NCBI RefSeq assembly: GCF_052857255.1
Contig: NC_135497.1
Location: 549,983,531 to 550,047,530 of the forward strand
DNA length: 64,000 nt
Reading direction: 5' to 3'
Source of the DNA: Amblyomma americanum
Lineage: Eukaryota > Arthropoda > Arachnida > Ixodida > Ixodidae
Shown: positions 33,590-45,517 of the stretch, piece by piece
Numbering within the stretch: the stretch's first letter is position 1
Layout: every line of letters starts with the position of its first letter
The notes under the pieces: generated by a model
Seen by the model: only the letters and a program-made list of their open reading frames with translations
The model's database searches: none
What the model was told of the DNA's origin: nothing
Made by a program: the position numbers and the translations under genes

Positions 33590-33880
33590 AGCATAACTTA
33601 AGGCTTCCGTAAAGGATACTCATGAGATACCCAACTTGATGGACTTATGTGTCAATTATATCCATCTGTTGATGCTCGTATTCACGTCGACTCTATATCT
33701 ATTGGCATTTTAAAGCTTTTGCTCGTATACCTCATGAGAGGTTATTAACAAAATTAACATTGCTTAATATCTACCCTTTTGCTGTCACATGGATACAAGA
33801 TTTTCTTTTTTCTAGGGCTCAGTTTAAACTCGTGAATAACTATAATTCATCTTTCAGCCATACATATTAAAACGTCACGC
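33590..33880 (+). pseudogene. LINE reverse transcriptase fragment
   Basis: Plus-strand frames with FRKGYS, TQLDGLMCQLYPSVDARIHV and then KAFARIPHERLLTKLTLLNI and WIQDFLFSRAQFKLVNN correspond to the palm region around motif A of CR1/Jockey-like LINEs (GFRKxxST ... SKAFDxVxHxxLL ... WIxxFLxxR). At least two frameshifts and internal stops. It precedes, and is not continuous with, the LINE at 33930. Confidence 0.55.
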
Positions 33881-34409
33881 CAAAAGTTCTGGCGATTATA
33901 AGTCCCCATCATTTTAGCAGTTAGTGAAATATCAACTAATGGAGACACCTTCAACCGGAATTTTTATTCAGCGTTTACAGAGGATAATGGCTCTACTGAT
34001 CTTACCATAGGAAGCGCATGCAAAAACGCACTGACAGATTCCACAACAATATCCGAAGCGGCAGTACATACGATGTTGTTAAATTTTGATGACAAGAAAT
34101 CTCACGGACGAAGTGGAATTTCAAATCCAATTTTCAAATGATATACCGAGCCTATCGTTAAATACTTGCGCCTAATTAAAAATCAATCAACGAGTGCCAG
34201 CCTCCTGCCCAGTGCAAAGTCGAAAATGTCATCCCGGTGCATAAGTGTGAGAAACTTTTATCTACGACTAATTATCGGCCCGTATCCCTCACATGCAGAT
34301 GTTGCAAATTACTGGATCATAATTTTAAAATTTATGAAAAATTTTTTTTAAGCCGATAGCATACTCCACAGAAACCAACCCGGATTTAGCAGTCGCCTGG
34401 TGAACTACT

Positions 34410-34649
34410 GCCGCCGAGGTGGCTTAGTGGTTATGGCGCTTGGCTACTGACTCGAAAGACACGGGTTCGATCCCGGTCGTGGCGGTTGAATTTCGATGAA
34501 GGCAAAATTCTAGAGGTCTGTGTTCTGTGCAATATCAGTGCACGTTATCGAATCCCAGGTGGTAGAAATTTCCGAAACCCTTCACTACAGCATCTCTCAT
34601 AGCCTGAGTCGCTTAGGGACGTTAAACCCCCATAAACCATGCACCATGT
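34410..34649 (+). mobile_element. Ruka-like tRNA-derived SINE in a LINE
   Basis: The head GCCGCCGAGGTGGCTTAGTGG and B box GGGTTCGATCCCGG mark a tRNA-derived SINE. The body has AAAATTCTAGAGG and TCAGTGCACGTTA and the end GGGACGTTAAACCCCCATAAA. It agrees along its length with 48243-48482. TGAACTACT before and TGAACGACT after (34401-34409, 34650-34658) are a 9-bp target-site duplication with one mismatch. It splits the RT frame of the host LINE. The name Ruka is from memory of the tick literature. Confidence 0.8.
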
Positions 34650-34789
34650 TGAACGACTACACGGCTTGTAGAAATTCGTCATGATTTGGCACGGTGCCTG
34701 GATATTGAGTCACAAATTGATGCCGTCCTCGGAGACCGATAATATCGCTGATTGCGACGTGTTAGCAGATTTATAAGCTGAAAGGACGA

Positions 34790-35000
34790 TGGCTCATTTC
34801 ATTGTATAAAAAGCGACCGCTGAATAAATCCTGCGGGATTCGTGCCGTGGCAGTCAACTCATGTTTGTCTCGTCGGCCAACACAGCCGATACATGCTGTC
34901 AGCAAGGGGATTCGAACCCACAACCACATGTTTGGGAGTGGGTTCGGAGGCCTTTCATCAAGCATTCCACGTGCAACTCCGCTTTAGGCTCATATAATAG
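34790..35000 (-). repeat. Possible tRNA-derived insertion
   Basis: Foreign to the LINE frame on both sides. On the minus strand it has GTGGGTTCGAATCCCC, a good B box, at about 34905-34920, but no clear A box. I take it for a decayed tRNA-derived sequence. Confidence 0.35.
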
Positions 35001-36529
35001 ATATATTTGGTAAAGGACGACTTGTACGGTGGATGTATTATTATCTCTGCCACCGCTATCCATTTGGGCAATATGATCATCATGCCTCGAAAATAGGTTC
35101 TGTTCTGTCGGGAGACTCTCGAGGCACGGTTTTAGCTTAGCTGTTGTATCCACTGTTTGTAATCGACATATCAAATGAAACTGAAGTGAAAATTCGTGTC
35201 TGCGCTGATGATTGCCTGCTGTGCAAAAAAATAATAAAGGACGCTAATGGCCAGAAAAAAGTGAACAATTGTTCAGGAAAACTTGCGGAGCAGTGCAAAA
35301 AACTCGACAGAAGACAATTAAGAAAAATTGTTTCTATGTTGATTACAAAGAAAAAATCTAAATTAGATTATGAGCACTCTTTTATGTGAATATGGACCGA
35401 AGTGGGACCGAATATCGATACTTTGTGTTCTGATTATTTGTGACTCAAATTGGACAACGCATGATAAAAAGCGCCGCCAGGAAAGCAATGAACAAGTTGG
35501 TGTTCCTTAAAAGGGCCCTGTGTCATTCTAAAATATACAAATCTTGTAGCTTAGATTGCAATTATCTGAACGCTTTTGAAATTTGTTAACATAGCCTGGT
35601 TCCTTTACGCTAAAGGTACGTGAGAACACCTTTAAATGGTCCAAACAAAAACCGCGCAATTTTATCTTTCACTGTTACCGTCGTACACATTCACCAACAG
35701 AACTTCAATGCTATGCATGCCTCCACACACTGTGCAGCCGCACTAAATTACGCAGACTCAGATTTTTGTATTTACTACTTGTTAACTCCGTAATGATGGC
35801 CTCTACAGACATTCTTCACATTAACCGTTCAAGAGGAACTCCAGAAAAGCGTGCACTCACCCTTCAAATACTTTTGTTCCAATGTTTCCTTTTGATGTCC
35901 AATTTTAGCACAAGCAGACTGAGGTCGCAATAAATTACACCTATAAATTACAGGTGAGCCAACCGCGGATAAATTTGCCCTGATTGATGAGAGCTTTGGT
36001 CTTATGTTTCTGTAGGCACGGATTTGGTAAATTTATTCAACTGCAGTGTTTCTCCCACCGTACTTATAACATGCAAGTGCCATTCTCGTCTTATTACTTC
36101 ATTTGTTCCATGCCTATGCCAAGTATGCTGCATGTTTATTATCCTATTCCAGAAGCTTCAAATTGCATCCAATGAAATTATGCTTGTGAATGCTGCTTGT
36201 ATCTGTCTTCTTCTATAAAAAGCGAAAAATGCATTGACAGTATTTAAAAATAAATAAATGAATAAATTTTATCATCTCATATAGAAGCATGCCTGGCCAT
36301 TTATTTTCGCAAAATTTATTAACAATTTGCCTAACTCTATTCCTTTCCAAATCAGACTTTTTGCTGGCAACTGTATAATTTAAAGCGAAATTTTCTTCGG
36401 CCGTGGTCGCCAAGCCCTTAAATCTATCTAACCTTGACTCAGTATCATCATGGTGCTCTGGCTGGCTTATATTCCTAAATCAGTTTAAGACAAAGTTCAT
36501 ACTTTTTACTGTCCGAACGTATCGGATTC

Positions 36530-36985
36530 TAACAGCTTACTTGAAAGCGATAGAGTTGAAGACCACGTTCTCCAGAAAATCCGGCGTCGGCGTTGTGGGC
36601 GTTTTGAGCGAAAAAACACGAGCATGACTCTGGCAGGTGGTTCCCAGAGAGCAACCAAGGAGGCAGGTGGGCCACCTAGGTCACGTGTCCTTGCGGCTTC
36701 ATTAGAACCTGCCCACCGGATAGTGAGCAAAGTGCCCACCATGGTAGGCGGCAGCTAAATAAATGATTGGCGGCTCGGGAAGAAAAACTTGGGTCGCACA
36801 AGGCCCACCTCTGAGAGCACCTGCCATCGCAAGGCGGTGGGGCACAGCTTAAACGCTGCACGACGGCGCCAGGAGGGATATGAGGGCTCCCAAGGATCTA
36901 TGAATGCGAGGTAGACAATGACCTTCTGCACATGTGGGAATTAAGCCAATACGCTGTCGCGTAGCTTAAGGCGGAGCTTAAATGT
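36530..36985 (+). repeat. Dispersed repeat family, copy 2
   Basis: Direct-orientation relative of 29478-29913 (see the shared landmarks there), about 450 bp, ending CTTAAGGCGGAGCTTAAAT. Diverged by perhaps 20%. No coding potential. Confidence 0.65.
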
Positions 36986-37119
36986 CTCCTTCACTTTAAG
37001 ATTACGATGGTTCAACGCCCTTAACTTTTTACAGCACGAGAAGACACAACCTACTGGGCCAAATTCTCGCCACTTTTTTCACCAATTTTTTTTATTACCC
37101 CAGTCGAGTTAGCAACCGC

Positions 37120-38175
37120 CGTACGAGTATCTGAGACTTCAACTTAATTCAGACCAAACATGGAGCCATCATATAAACCTTACTTTTGCATACGATAATC
37201 GGTCATTAGGTCTCTTAAAACAACCACAAGCATGCTCCTTCCCGCCTCCGCAAACGTGCATATGCCAGTCTCATTCGACAGAAAATTAAATACGCATTGG
37301 TTATTTGCAATCCTCAACAAGCGTTCTTAAAAAATTACTAGTGGCTCTTAATACAGTTGGGTTGGGATAGAATTTAAATACAGTTGGAATAGAATTGCAA
37401 TTATTTCGCATTGCTCACACGTAAGTTCCTTAAAACTATATCCTAACTCCATTCCAGTTCTATTCTAATCGTATTCTATTCCTTTGTAGTTGGTCAAGTA
37501 AGTACTAGTACTGAGTTACTGGTTAACATTTTGTATTTTGCCGCCCTTGATGACGTCACACGTTTTTGATCAATGGCAAGTTTTGCAAGCCTCCACTTTT
37601 TTTGTCGACGCCGTATATGCGTGTCGATGAGCCAAATAAAGCTTTTGAATTAAAATGACAATGAATAATTGCAGAACCACGCAGTTCATTTCATTTTCTC
37701 CTATTATCCGTGCCATAACAGCCTCACCGGATCCCACCGCCGCAAACCTGCACGATAGTCACATTTTCTTAAACTGCACCACCCCTCAGTACTTCATGAA
37801 CACCGTTTTTGTGTGCCTGCTGCCATCTCTGAGCGATGCGATCATCCCTTAAAGTTAAGCGTCTGACATCCCATACATTTAACTACACGCATTCAATCAT
37901 ACTACGCTCGATAGTCGACTGGAACGCCTGCCTTCACGAGTCGCAACTGTCACTGATCCTGAAAAATGTCATAATCTGATACAGCCACTGCGGCGGCCCT
38001 TAGTGTTATAATACCACTTTTACTGGCTGCATTTTCTGCTATCCTTGCTGTGACGGTTTACTGGTTTTCATTGTATTTTGTGGCTGTGCTGTGTTTTATT
38101 TTGTTCTGTTGCCCCCCCCCCCCTCCCCCATAAAAGCGAACTGCCAGTAGATGAAGAACACAAATTTTTTAACAA
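37120..38175 (+). pseudogene. CR1/Jockey-like LINE ORF2 C-terminus and 3' tail
   Basis: Faint but ordered plus-strand remains. RSLGLLKQPQA at about 37203-37235 (compare NRSLGYLKRN) begins the post-RT region, and THSIILRSIVDWNACLHE at about 37888-37941 matches SFFPRTIxDWNxLP at the very C-terminus. A 3' region with GTTGCCCCCCCCCC (38109-38122) follows. Multiple stops and indels. Family placement is tentative. Confidence 0.5.
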
Positions 38176-38789
38176 TTTTTGAAAGAAAACTTATTTTTTT
38201 ACGTCATACAAGTTAAACGATAAAAGCTTCTCGATCTCTTAACTTATATAAATTGTTCTCACGAAACCTTTGGGTGCCTGTTAGAACATGTTTTCAACAA
38301 ATGCACCACTCTCTGGTGCGCTTTTGTATAGATTTTTGGTGGGTAGTTGATAGTTCAGCGAGGTCAGAACAGCTAAAACGATCATACCCCGTACATAATC
38401 TAGGTCTGCCACTGTCGTGCGGAGTATACAGAAGATTCCCTGTGGCCAGCCTTTATGTCGAAGCAAAATGAGCCTTCACTAGACGATAGGAGAACCGCAC
38501 CCAAATGTGCGGAGAGTTTTAGAGCATAATCACAAATCAAACGCCTTTCATGTTGGAGAGCAAGTGGCGACAGCGAGAAACGAATTTCCGCCGGCCGCCG
38601 AGAGAGGGCGCGAGGCGGTTTGGGCTTGGCTTTTTAGGTGGCTGAGAGCCGGCGGGTTGCCGCAAGGAACGTGTCAGTTCTTGTCCTCTGTCGTCCGCGT
38701 CTTTTTCTCTCGTGCACGTGCACGGTGCCTTTCGCTGACATCCACGCTCCATCATTTTCTTCGTTTTTGGTGCATTCTGCGTTCGTGTG
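38176..38789. other. Flank and 5' region of the P-like transposase relic
   Basis: The first 300 bp are unassigned. The GC-rich 38550-38789 lies directly upstream of the THAP start codon and may be its 5' untranslated region. I see no TATA box or terminal inverted repeat that I can support. Confidence 0.35.
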
Positions 38790-41700
38790 ATGGGGAAAAA
38801 ATGTTTTGTGCCACGCTGCAATACGGGCTACAACTCCTGCAAGCAATAGTTTTCGCTGTTTTCGGCGCCGAAAGACGACGAACGGCTGCAGGTATGGCGG
38901 CGGGCCATACCAAGAAAGGACCGAGCTCTACAAACAACCGACTACGTTTGCGAGAGACATTTTGAGCCCAGTTTTGTGTCCAAAACCTGGAAGGCAGAGT
39001 ACAATGGGCATGTGCTGCAAAGCCTCCCGCGATGCGCGTTGTTGGAAAAGGGCGCGGTGCCCACGAAATTCCCTGACTGCCCGGCCTACCTTTCGAAGAC
39101 TTCAAAAAGTAGAAAACGACCCACCGAAAGGCAACCGATAGAAGCGAAAAAAATCAGGAGCGCCGAACCTTGTGAACAATTGTCAGAAGAAGCTAGCATG
39201 AGCACCTCGCCGACTACCGCTGAGGCGTGCAACGTGACAGCGGTTGAAGAAGAATCCGATTGCAGCTCAGCAACAGCGGCGATCTCAGCATTCGCAAGCT
39301 CAATTTTTCGAAAATTCTCCACTGTCGTGCCTACCGTCTAAATGCTGGGGTTTTTACCGGCTCGAAATGGACGAAGTCAAAAGTGTTGTCTTCAACTTGA
39401 ACGCTCCAAGAGATCTGCCAGCCAGTTGCTGTCGGTTACCTCACGTGCTGCATCAGCGGGCGGCGACATGACCGCATCAGACATGAATGAAGCAACGTGC
39501 TCGTGGGGCGGCATCTGCCTTGCTGGTTCTCTGATGGCTGCCAATGTGGTCGAAATTGATGACAAAATGGAGGTGAGAGTAGTGGTGATGGGCAAAGTTG
39601 TTTCTTTGGAGGATTTAAAGTATACAAGCTTTGTGAGATCTTTGGAGGACATTAAAACTATTTTGGAGCGTGTAGACAAAGTAAGGCTTTGTACTGGAGG
39701 ACCTAGCGCCAAAGAGTACCTTAAGGCTGAGCCGCAAAGTGCGTTTCTCGATTCTGGTAATAAATGGCGCCACAAGAAATGTCCACTAATCCTCCGTGCC
39801 GGTGAATCGGTTTGCTAGAAGTGCTCCAGCCTCTCAGACACATTCTGAATTCGCCAGAAGAGCCTAATGGAGAAGCAACGGAAGTTGAATTCCAGTGGTG
39901 CTCGTTTGTCCGCGAAAACTTGCAAAACCGGGAAAAACTTGCAGCGCTCAGGCGTGCTAACTATGCCCCCAAAAGATCAAAGAATCGCCTTTGCAACCGG
40001 CTGAAGATGCTCACTGCCAAGCTTAAGCAAGCTCGAGAGCGCTTGCAGACAATTTCTGGGGAAGACATTGAAGCGATGCTTTCCGAAGCTGAGCTACCAG
40101 GAATACAGCTGACGGCAGTGAAAGAGTGCTTGGCAGCTGCCAAACTCGCAAATAAAAAGAGCCGGCGCTACACAGAAGACTGGCTTTTGCTGTGTCTGTT
40201 GCTGCACATTCGTAGCCCATCGGCGTAATCCTTCCTCCGAGAAAATGATGTTTTACCGCTCCCTTGTGTCACAACAGTGCGAAAGTATGGTGAGAGTGAA
40301 GTGTGGATTTGACACGCGATTTTTTTTCGGCATTTAAGAAAAAAAAATGGCCACCAAGGACAAGTTTCAGCGACACGGGATTTTAGTGTTCGATGAAATA
40401 CAGGTAAGGAAAGAGATGAGGGTACACTCAAAGTCAATGACTTATTGTGGATTCAGCGATTTTGGTGACAATGCGACGACCAGCGATGACCTCGCCGACC
40501 GTAGACTGGTGTTCACATTTTGAGCATTTGGGGATCATTACTCGTAGGCAGTTGCTGTCTTTGCGAGCAAGGGTCCTACAAAAGGCACCAAACTTGCACA
40601 GCTCATACTAAAAGCGATTTTTCTCCTGGAGAAAGCTGGCGCTTTGGTCGATGGGATTGTACATGTGTGATGGAGCAGTTACTAATCGCTTAATGTGGAA
40701 AGAGTTCGGAGTGAGTGGGGCTCTTCGGCACACTAAACACTCCTTTACTCATCCTGTTGCCAACAAGCGCAATGTTTTTTTTGTTTTTTTTCTGATGTGC
40801 CTCACCTCCTGAAATGTGAGCGGAACCGCTTGCATCGACAAAAGATTTTGGTTGTAAATGGTGAACGGGTGCACTGGGCGCACTTTGACAGATTGTTTGT
40901 AGAAGATTCGAAGCAACCCGGCCTGGCGCGTGTCTCTCCTAAATTAACATTTTCCCATATTAATCCAAGAAACACTAGAAAAATGCATGTTAAGCTGGCG
41001 ACCCAGTTGTTCAGCCGGAGCGTAGCAAAAGGGCGAGAGTTTTATTGGAAGACAGGCACGCAAGGATTAGAAAATGTGAAAGGTACGATGGAGTTAACCA
41101 TGAAACTCAATCACCTCTTTGACGCCCTGAATCGAAACTGCCCGCGAGAAGGCATTACTGTAGGGTGCAAAGATCTACGAGTTTTAGCTTCTTCACTGTA
41201 TTGGCTAAACAGGTGGGAGCAAGATGTACTATCTGAAAAGATTTCTCGTAAAAATTGCCTCACTGAGCAGACCGCAGAGCGACTGCGCGTGTCAGTTTTA
41301 TCGGCACTGGAACTCTGTCGGTACCTGCTCAAGGAGTGTGGGTTCCGGTATGTCTTGACGGGAAAGTTCAATCAGGACGTGCTTGAACGCTTCTTCGGAA
41401 TTATCCGCCAGGCAGGTGGCCAAAATGACCACCCTTTTATGCCCACTTTCCTGCAATTATATAACATGCTCTCAGTGTATAGTTTGCTCAAGCCGCCAAC
41501 GTTTGGCAATTGCGAAGTGCAAACCGCCGATAATACACATACACTAACACTGACTGACATTAAGCTTGCGTTTAAGGTTGACAATGAAGAAAAGACACAA
41601 CTTGAGCTACTAAAACAAAGACTGGATGGCTTAGTGGACGCGGAAGCTGAGTGTGAAGAAGTTTTTGATCGTGTATGTACAGATCCAGAGGTTATTGATT

Positions 41701-42302
41701 GTATAATTTGTTACCTGGCTGGTTTTATGTGTCGAAAACTTATGAAGAGTACAACATGCTCAAAATGCAGAGAGTGCCTTATTGGAGAATCTGCTGCAGT
41801 GTCTAAAGGAAAGTGCCCTAGTTCAGTGCAAAACTCGAGGTGGATTATTACACCCGAGTAGGACCATTTTCCACCTACTGCAAGCAGCCGAGACTGAATT
41901 TCAGAAGCACACCTTTCTCAGAAATGTCTATGAATTAACAGTAGAAAGCATGCTAGAAAGCTACCATTTTTCTTTCCCTTGTTTGGAACAAAAATAAGAA
42001 ATGATGGTATGTCTTCTGCATCACTATATAGAAATGAGAATTCGGCAGGTCTGCGAGCAAAGAAAAGCTGATGCGAAAAACAAAACACAGCAGCTGCGGA
42101 AGCTTGCTAAACTTCTTTACCACATGATTTTTTTATTCACCTGTATTTTTTATGCCACACATTTTTGTGTGAACTAAACAGAAGATAGCGCAATGTAGCC
42201 GTATCTGATGCGACAAAGCGGATGCGGAAGCTCTCCCAAATTTTACGCAAAACCTGTAAAAGCTGGCCTCTTTTGTGACTGCAGATGTGTGTGTGAAATA
42301 AA
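38790..42302 (+). pseudogene. THAP-domain P-element-type transposase relic
   Basis: ATG 38790 opens a THAP DNA-binding domain: MGKKCFVPRCNTGYNS, then VWRRAIP and VCERHFEPSF, giving the C2CH zinc ligands. A TAG at 38847 interrupts it. A variable linker and leucine-rich helix (about 39940-40060, LKMLTAKLKQARERLQT) follow. The catalytic core keeps ILVFDEIQVRKEM and ALVDGIVCDGAVTN, matching the two aspartate regions of THAP9/P transposase. The longest frame (40797-41861) has FSHINPRNTRKMHVKLATQL, FNQDVLERFFGIIRQAGG and IICYLAGFMCRKL with a Cys cluster. A C-terminal piece, CKTRGGLLHPSRTIFHLL, lies in another frame to about 41997, and possible coding runs to 42165. AATAAA is at 42297. At least six stops or frameshifts. 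Confidence 0.85.
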
Positions 42303-43174
42303 TGGTGATGCAGCATTGTGTTTTTTTTTTTCTTCAAAGCATGAAAGCAACAATCAGAGCCCGAAACCTACGCGGAAACTTGCGCACATAACAGCTGCAA
42401 ACGAAAACACAAGACACTCGTTTCCGGACGCCAACTTCCAGAAGTTCTCTGTCGGCAGTTTTACAGACAGTGTTTTGCATAAGTAGACGCAACATCGCTC
42501 ACATTATAACTAAATATAAGGACAAAATATTAGGAACACTGGGATGTATCACAGAATAGCTGCTGTTACAGCCCGCGCCAATTCTAACTTTCAGTGCAAA
42601 CGAGAGTGAACAGCTCTTTTGTGGCCTGCGATTTTCACGAGGAGCATTTAATACAAAGCCCCACCAGGTGTTAGGTTTATTACGACTAAGGCTGAATTGG
42701 GCCTCCTAAAATATTGCAAGAAGCCAGCAGTGCGCGCGTTCAACCTAACCGGTTGTTCGTGGACGCTGCGTAGAAGGCTCCCCAAGTTTGGGGCGCCGCC
42801 TGCCGGGGGACAGGCACAGTACGATCTGTGGCGCGCCGCGCTGGCGAGACCCTTTCGTACAACTAACCTATTCTAAGGGCCGTCGTACGATCGTTCCGGA
42901 GCGCCTTCCGCCAGGTCCGCTTCGCGAGCGGGCCCGGCGGATCCGCCTCGTCCGGCGAACGAATGGAAAGTTGGTCAACTTCAACTTACTGACGGACGAG
43001 CGTGTCCGGACGGCGACCGGATTGCAGCTGTTGGCTGCTTTTCCTGTGACGTCAGTGACGTCTAGAGTCCCTCCGCCTCGGTTCTGCCGTGCCGGGGCAA
43101 GATGACTTTCCGTCGACTGAAGTGGGGAGCGCGGCCTGGGCAGTGGCAGCGATGTCGCGATGCCGACCACTGTG
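42303..43174. other. Unassigned stretch, GC-rich toward the right
   Basis: Between the P-like relic and the break in the Gypsy pol. From 42720 on, GC content rises sharply. No 3' LTR matching 46897-47057 is present. A peptide VACDFHEEHL near 42610 only faintly resembles a THAP motif. Confidence 0.35.
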
Positions 43175-45517
43175 ACCTTCCAGGTGATCGATGAGCGGCG
43201 CTAGCTCCGGGTCCGTTCGTTGAAGCTGAGCCACATGGGATGGGCGAAGAGCACAAATGAAAGGAAGATCTTCGGTGATTTCTTGCGGAGCGTGGTCCAC
43301 GGGCGCGCGTGATAAGCAATCCGCATCTTGGTGCTGCCGGCCCGACTTGTAAACGACAGTCACGTCGTACTCTTGCAAACGGAGGCTCCACCTAGCCAAC
43401 CGGCCGGACGGATCTTTAAGGCTTGCCAGCCAGCATAACGAGTGATGGTCGCTGACAACACGGAAGGGTCGTCCGTACAGGTATGGAAGAAACTTGCTGA
43501 TGGCCCAGATCACCGCAAGACATTCTTTCTCTGTCGTCGAATAGTTCGCCTCCGATCGCGAAAGTGTTCGGCTCGCGTAAGCGATAACACGTTCCACGCC
43601 GTCCTGCCACTGGATCAGTACCGCCCCAAGGCCAACATTGCTGGCATCGGTGTGTATGTCGGTGGCGGCGTCTTCATCGAAATGGGCGAGTATCGGGGGG
43701 CTGTGTAGGCGGTTGCGGAGCTCCTGAAAAGCTTCTTCTTGGTCGCTTCCCCACAGAAAGGGTATTTCGTCTCTAGTCAGTGCTGTCAACGGGTCAGCTA
43801 TTCTGGAGAAATCGGGCACAAAGCGTCGGTAGTAAGAACAGAGACCCAGAAAACGTCGAAGTGCCTTCTTGTCGGTTGGGCGCGGAAAACTGGAGACGGC
43901 AGCAGTCTTGTCGGGGTCCGGAAGAACGCCTTGTGCGCTGACAACATGGCCAAGGAAGCGAAGTTCCGTGAAACCAAAATGACATTTCTCGGGCTTGATC
44001 GTTAGTTGCGCGCATTTCAGGGCTCGAAGCACGATGCGCAGCCGGTCCAAGTGTTGATCGAAGGTAGGCGAGAAAATGACGACGTCGTCCAAGTACACCA
44101 AGCAAGACTGCCACTTCAGACCGGATAAAACGGTGTCCATCATACGCTGGAACGTGGCCGGCGCCGAGCAAAGACCAAACGGGAGCACCTTGAACTCGTA
44201 TAAACCGTCTGGAGTCACGAAAGCCGTCTTCTCCCTGTCTCTCTGGTCCACCTCTATCTGCCAGTATCCGCTTTTGAGATCTAATGAGGAGAAGAACCTG
44301 GCGTCACGTAATCGGTCGAGGGCATCGTCAATCCTGGGAAGCGGATAAACGTCCTTTTTGGTCACGTTGTTTAGTTTCCGGTAATCAACACAGAATCTCA
44401 AGGTGCCGTCTTTCTTTTTGACGAGGACCACGGGCGACGCCCATGGGCTTGTTGACGGCTGAATAACATCGTCTGCAAGCATTTCATCGACTTGCGTTTT
44501 AATGGCTTCGCGTTCCTTAGGAGAAACACGGTATGGGCGCTGGCATACAGGCGGCGTGGCCTCGTCTGTGATGATGCGATGCTTGGCGACAGGTGTACGA
44601 CCGACCCTGGAGCTGGTGGCGAAGCAATCTGCAAAATCTGCTAGAAGAGCAGACATAAGATTCTTCTGCTCAGGTGCCAAGTCCGGGTTGATTTTCACGG
44701 TCTGCAGGGCGTGGCATGGTGCGGCCTCGTCTTGAGGGCTGGCCCCGACGGCGCATAAATCAGGCAACACAGTAACTTCGTGAAGTAAGGCAACAGCCGT
44801 GTCCCTGGCGAGGTGCTGAACCTCGTTGGCGAAGTTCGTGAGTAGGACACTAGTACAACCGTTATGCAACTGGACGAGGCCTCGAGCGACGGCTATTCCC
44901 TTCGCGAGCAGCAGCGGGAGGTGGCTATCCGCGATACCCTCGTAATCGTGGAACAAGTCATGTCTCACGAGAACCAGGACGCTAGACCGTGGTGGCACCA
45001 TCACGTCATCGTCGACTATACGCAGAGCGTTGATTCCCGGATCTCTGTCGGTATGCGCCACGGCCTGTTTCGTCGAGAACGTGATCCGGCCTTCGTTCAG
45101 ATCAATGACAGCGCCGTTCGTCTGCAGAAAGTCGAGGCCCAGGATCAAGTCCCTCGAACACTCGGACAGTACCACGAATTCACAGACGTACAGAAAACCA
45201 CGGATGCCGACCCTTGCAGTACACTTGCCAGCAGGGGTAATCAGGTGACTCCCAGCAGTACGAATGCTCGGCCCAGACCATCGCGTCAAAACTTTCTTTA
45301 ATTCTTGGGCGAGGGCACGGTTCATTACGGAGTAATCGGCACCGGTGTCGAGTAAGGCGGAGACGTCGACTCCATCAATTGTTACGTACAAATCGGAGGT
45401 AGCGTGTCGGATGCTGTCGCTACCTGCCCCCGGCGAAATGGCGTATCGGCGTGATGGTGGCGGAGGATCTTCACATTTCCCTACAGCAGCGGCCTTGCCT
45501 CCGGAGGCCGCCGGCAT
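43052..45517 (-). CDS. pol: Gypsy pol polyprotein (PR-RT-RH, integrase lost)
   Basis: 821 residues starting at ATG 45517, in the -1 phase to gag. Protease active site LLDTGADYS (DTGA 57-60). Reverse transcriptase ~330-530 with FCVDYRKLNNVTKKD, SSLDLKSGYWQ, LPFGLCSAPATFQR and catalytic LVYLDDVVIF (YLDD 475-478). RNase H ~615-735 with IHTDASNVGLGAVL, the STTEKECLAVIWA helix and VVSDHHSLCW. The family-typical sequence ends at about residue 780 (LIDHLEG, nt ~43175); the last 40 residues are unrelated and R-rich. The integrase that should follow is gone. A complete protein would be over 1,200 residues. Confidence 0.85.
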   Translation of the reverse strand: MPAASGGKAAAVGKCEDPPPPSRRYAISPGAGSDSIRHATSDLYVTIDGVDVSALLDTGADYSVMNRALAQELKKVLTRWSGPSIRTAGSHLITPAGKCTARVGIRGFLYVCEFVVLSECSRDLILGLDFLQTNGAVIDLNEGRITFSTKQAVAHTDRDPGINALRIVDDDVMVPPRSSVLVLVRHDLFHDYEGIADSHLPLLLAKGIAVARGLVQLHNGCTSVLLTNFANEVQHLARDTAVALLHEVTVLPDLCAVGASPQDEAAPCHALQTVKINPDLAPEQKNLMSALLADFADCFATSSRVGRTPVAKHRIITDEATPPVCQRPYRVSPKEREAIKTQVDEMLADDVIQPSTSPWASPVVLVKKKDGTLRFCVDYRKLNNVTKKDVYPLPRIDDALDRLRDARFFSSLDLKSGYWQIEVDQRDREKTAFVTPDGLYEFKVLPFGLCSAPATFQRMMDTVLSGLKWQSCLVYLDDVVIFSPTFDQHLDRLRIVLRALKCAQLTIKPEKCHFGFTELRFLGHVVSAQGVLPDPDKTAAVSSFPRPTDKKALRRFLGLCSYYRRFVPDFSRIADPLTALTRDEIPFLWGSDQEEAFQELRNRLHSPPILAHFDEDAATDIHTDASNVGLGAVLIQWQDGVERVIAYASRTLSRSEANYSTTEKECLAVIWAISKFLPYLYGRPFRVVSDHHSLCWLASLKDPSGRLARWSLRLQEYDVTVVYKSGRQHQDADCLSRAPVDHAPQEITEDLPFICALRPSHVAQLQRTDPELAPLIDHLEGHSGRHRDIAATAQAALPTSVDGKSSCPGTAEPRRRDSRRH

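Larger units (their letters stand above)
33930..36260 (+). pseudogene. CR1/Jockey-like LINE ORF2, decayed and SINE-interrupted
   Basis: Reading along the plus strand: YSAFTEDNGSTD and LLNFDDKKSHGRSGISNPIF (start of the RT domain), QPGFSSRLVN, then the SINE at 34410-34649. RT resumes with RLVEIRHDLARCLDIESQID. A region at 34790-35000 is foreign. LSGDSRGTVLA (compare SGVPQGSVLGP) and VCADDCLLCKKI (the YADD box, with A-D-D kept) follow at 35100-35230. The thumb and connection region continue in pieces to about 35950. The A-rich end at 36240-36260 may be the tail. Many stops. Confidence 0.65.

Noticed and set aside
42590..42680. Second THAP-like motif (VACDFHEEHL)
   Set aside because: The zinc ligands do not fit the C2CH spacing, stops follow at once and no second transposase core is present.
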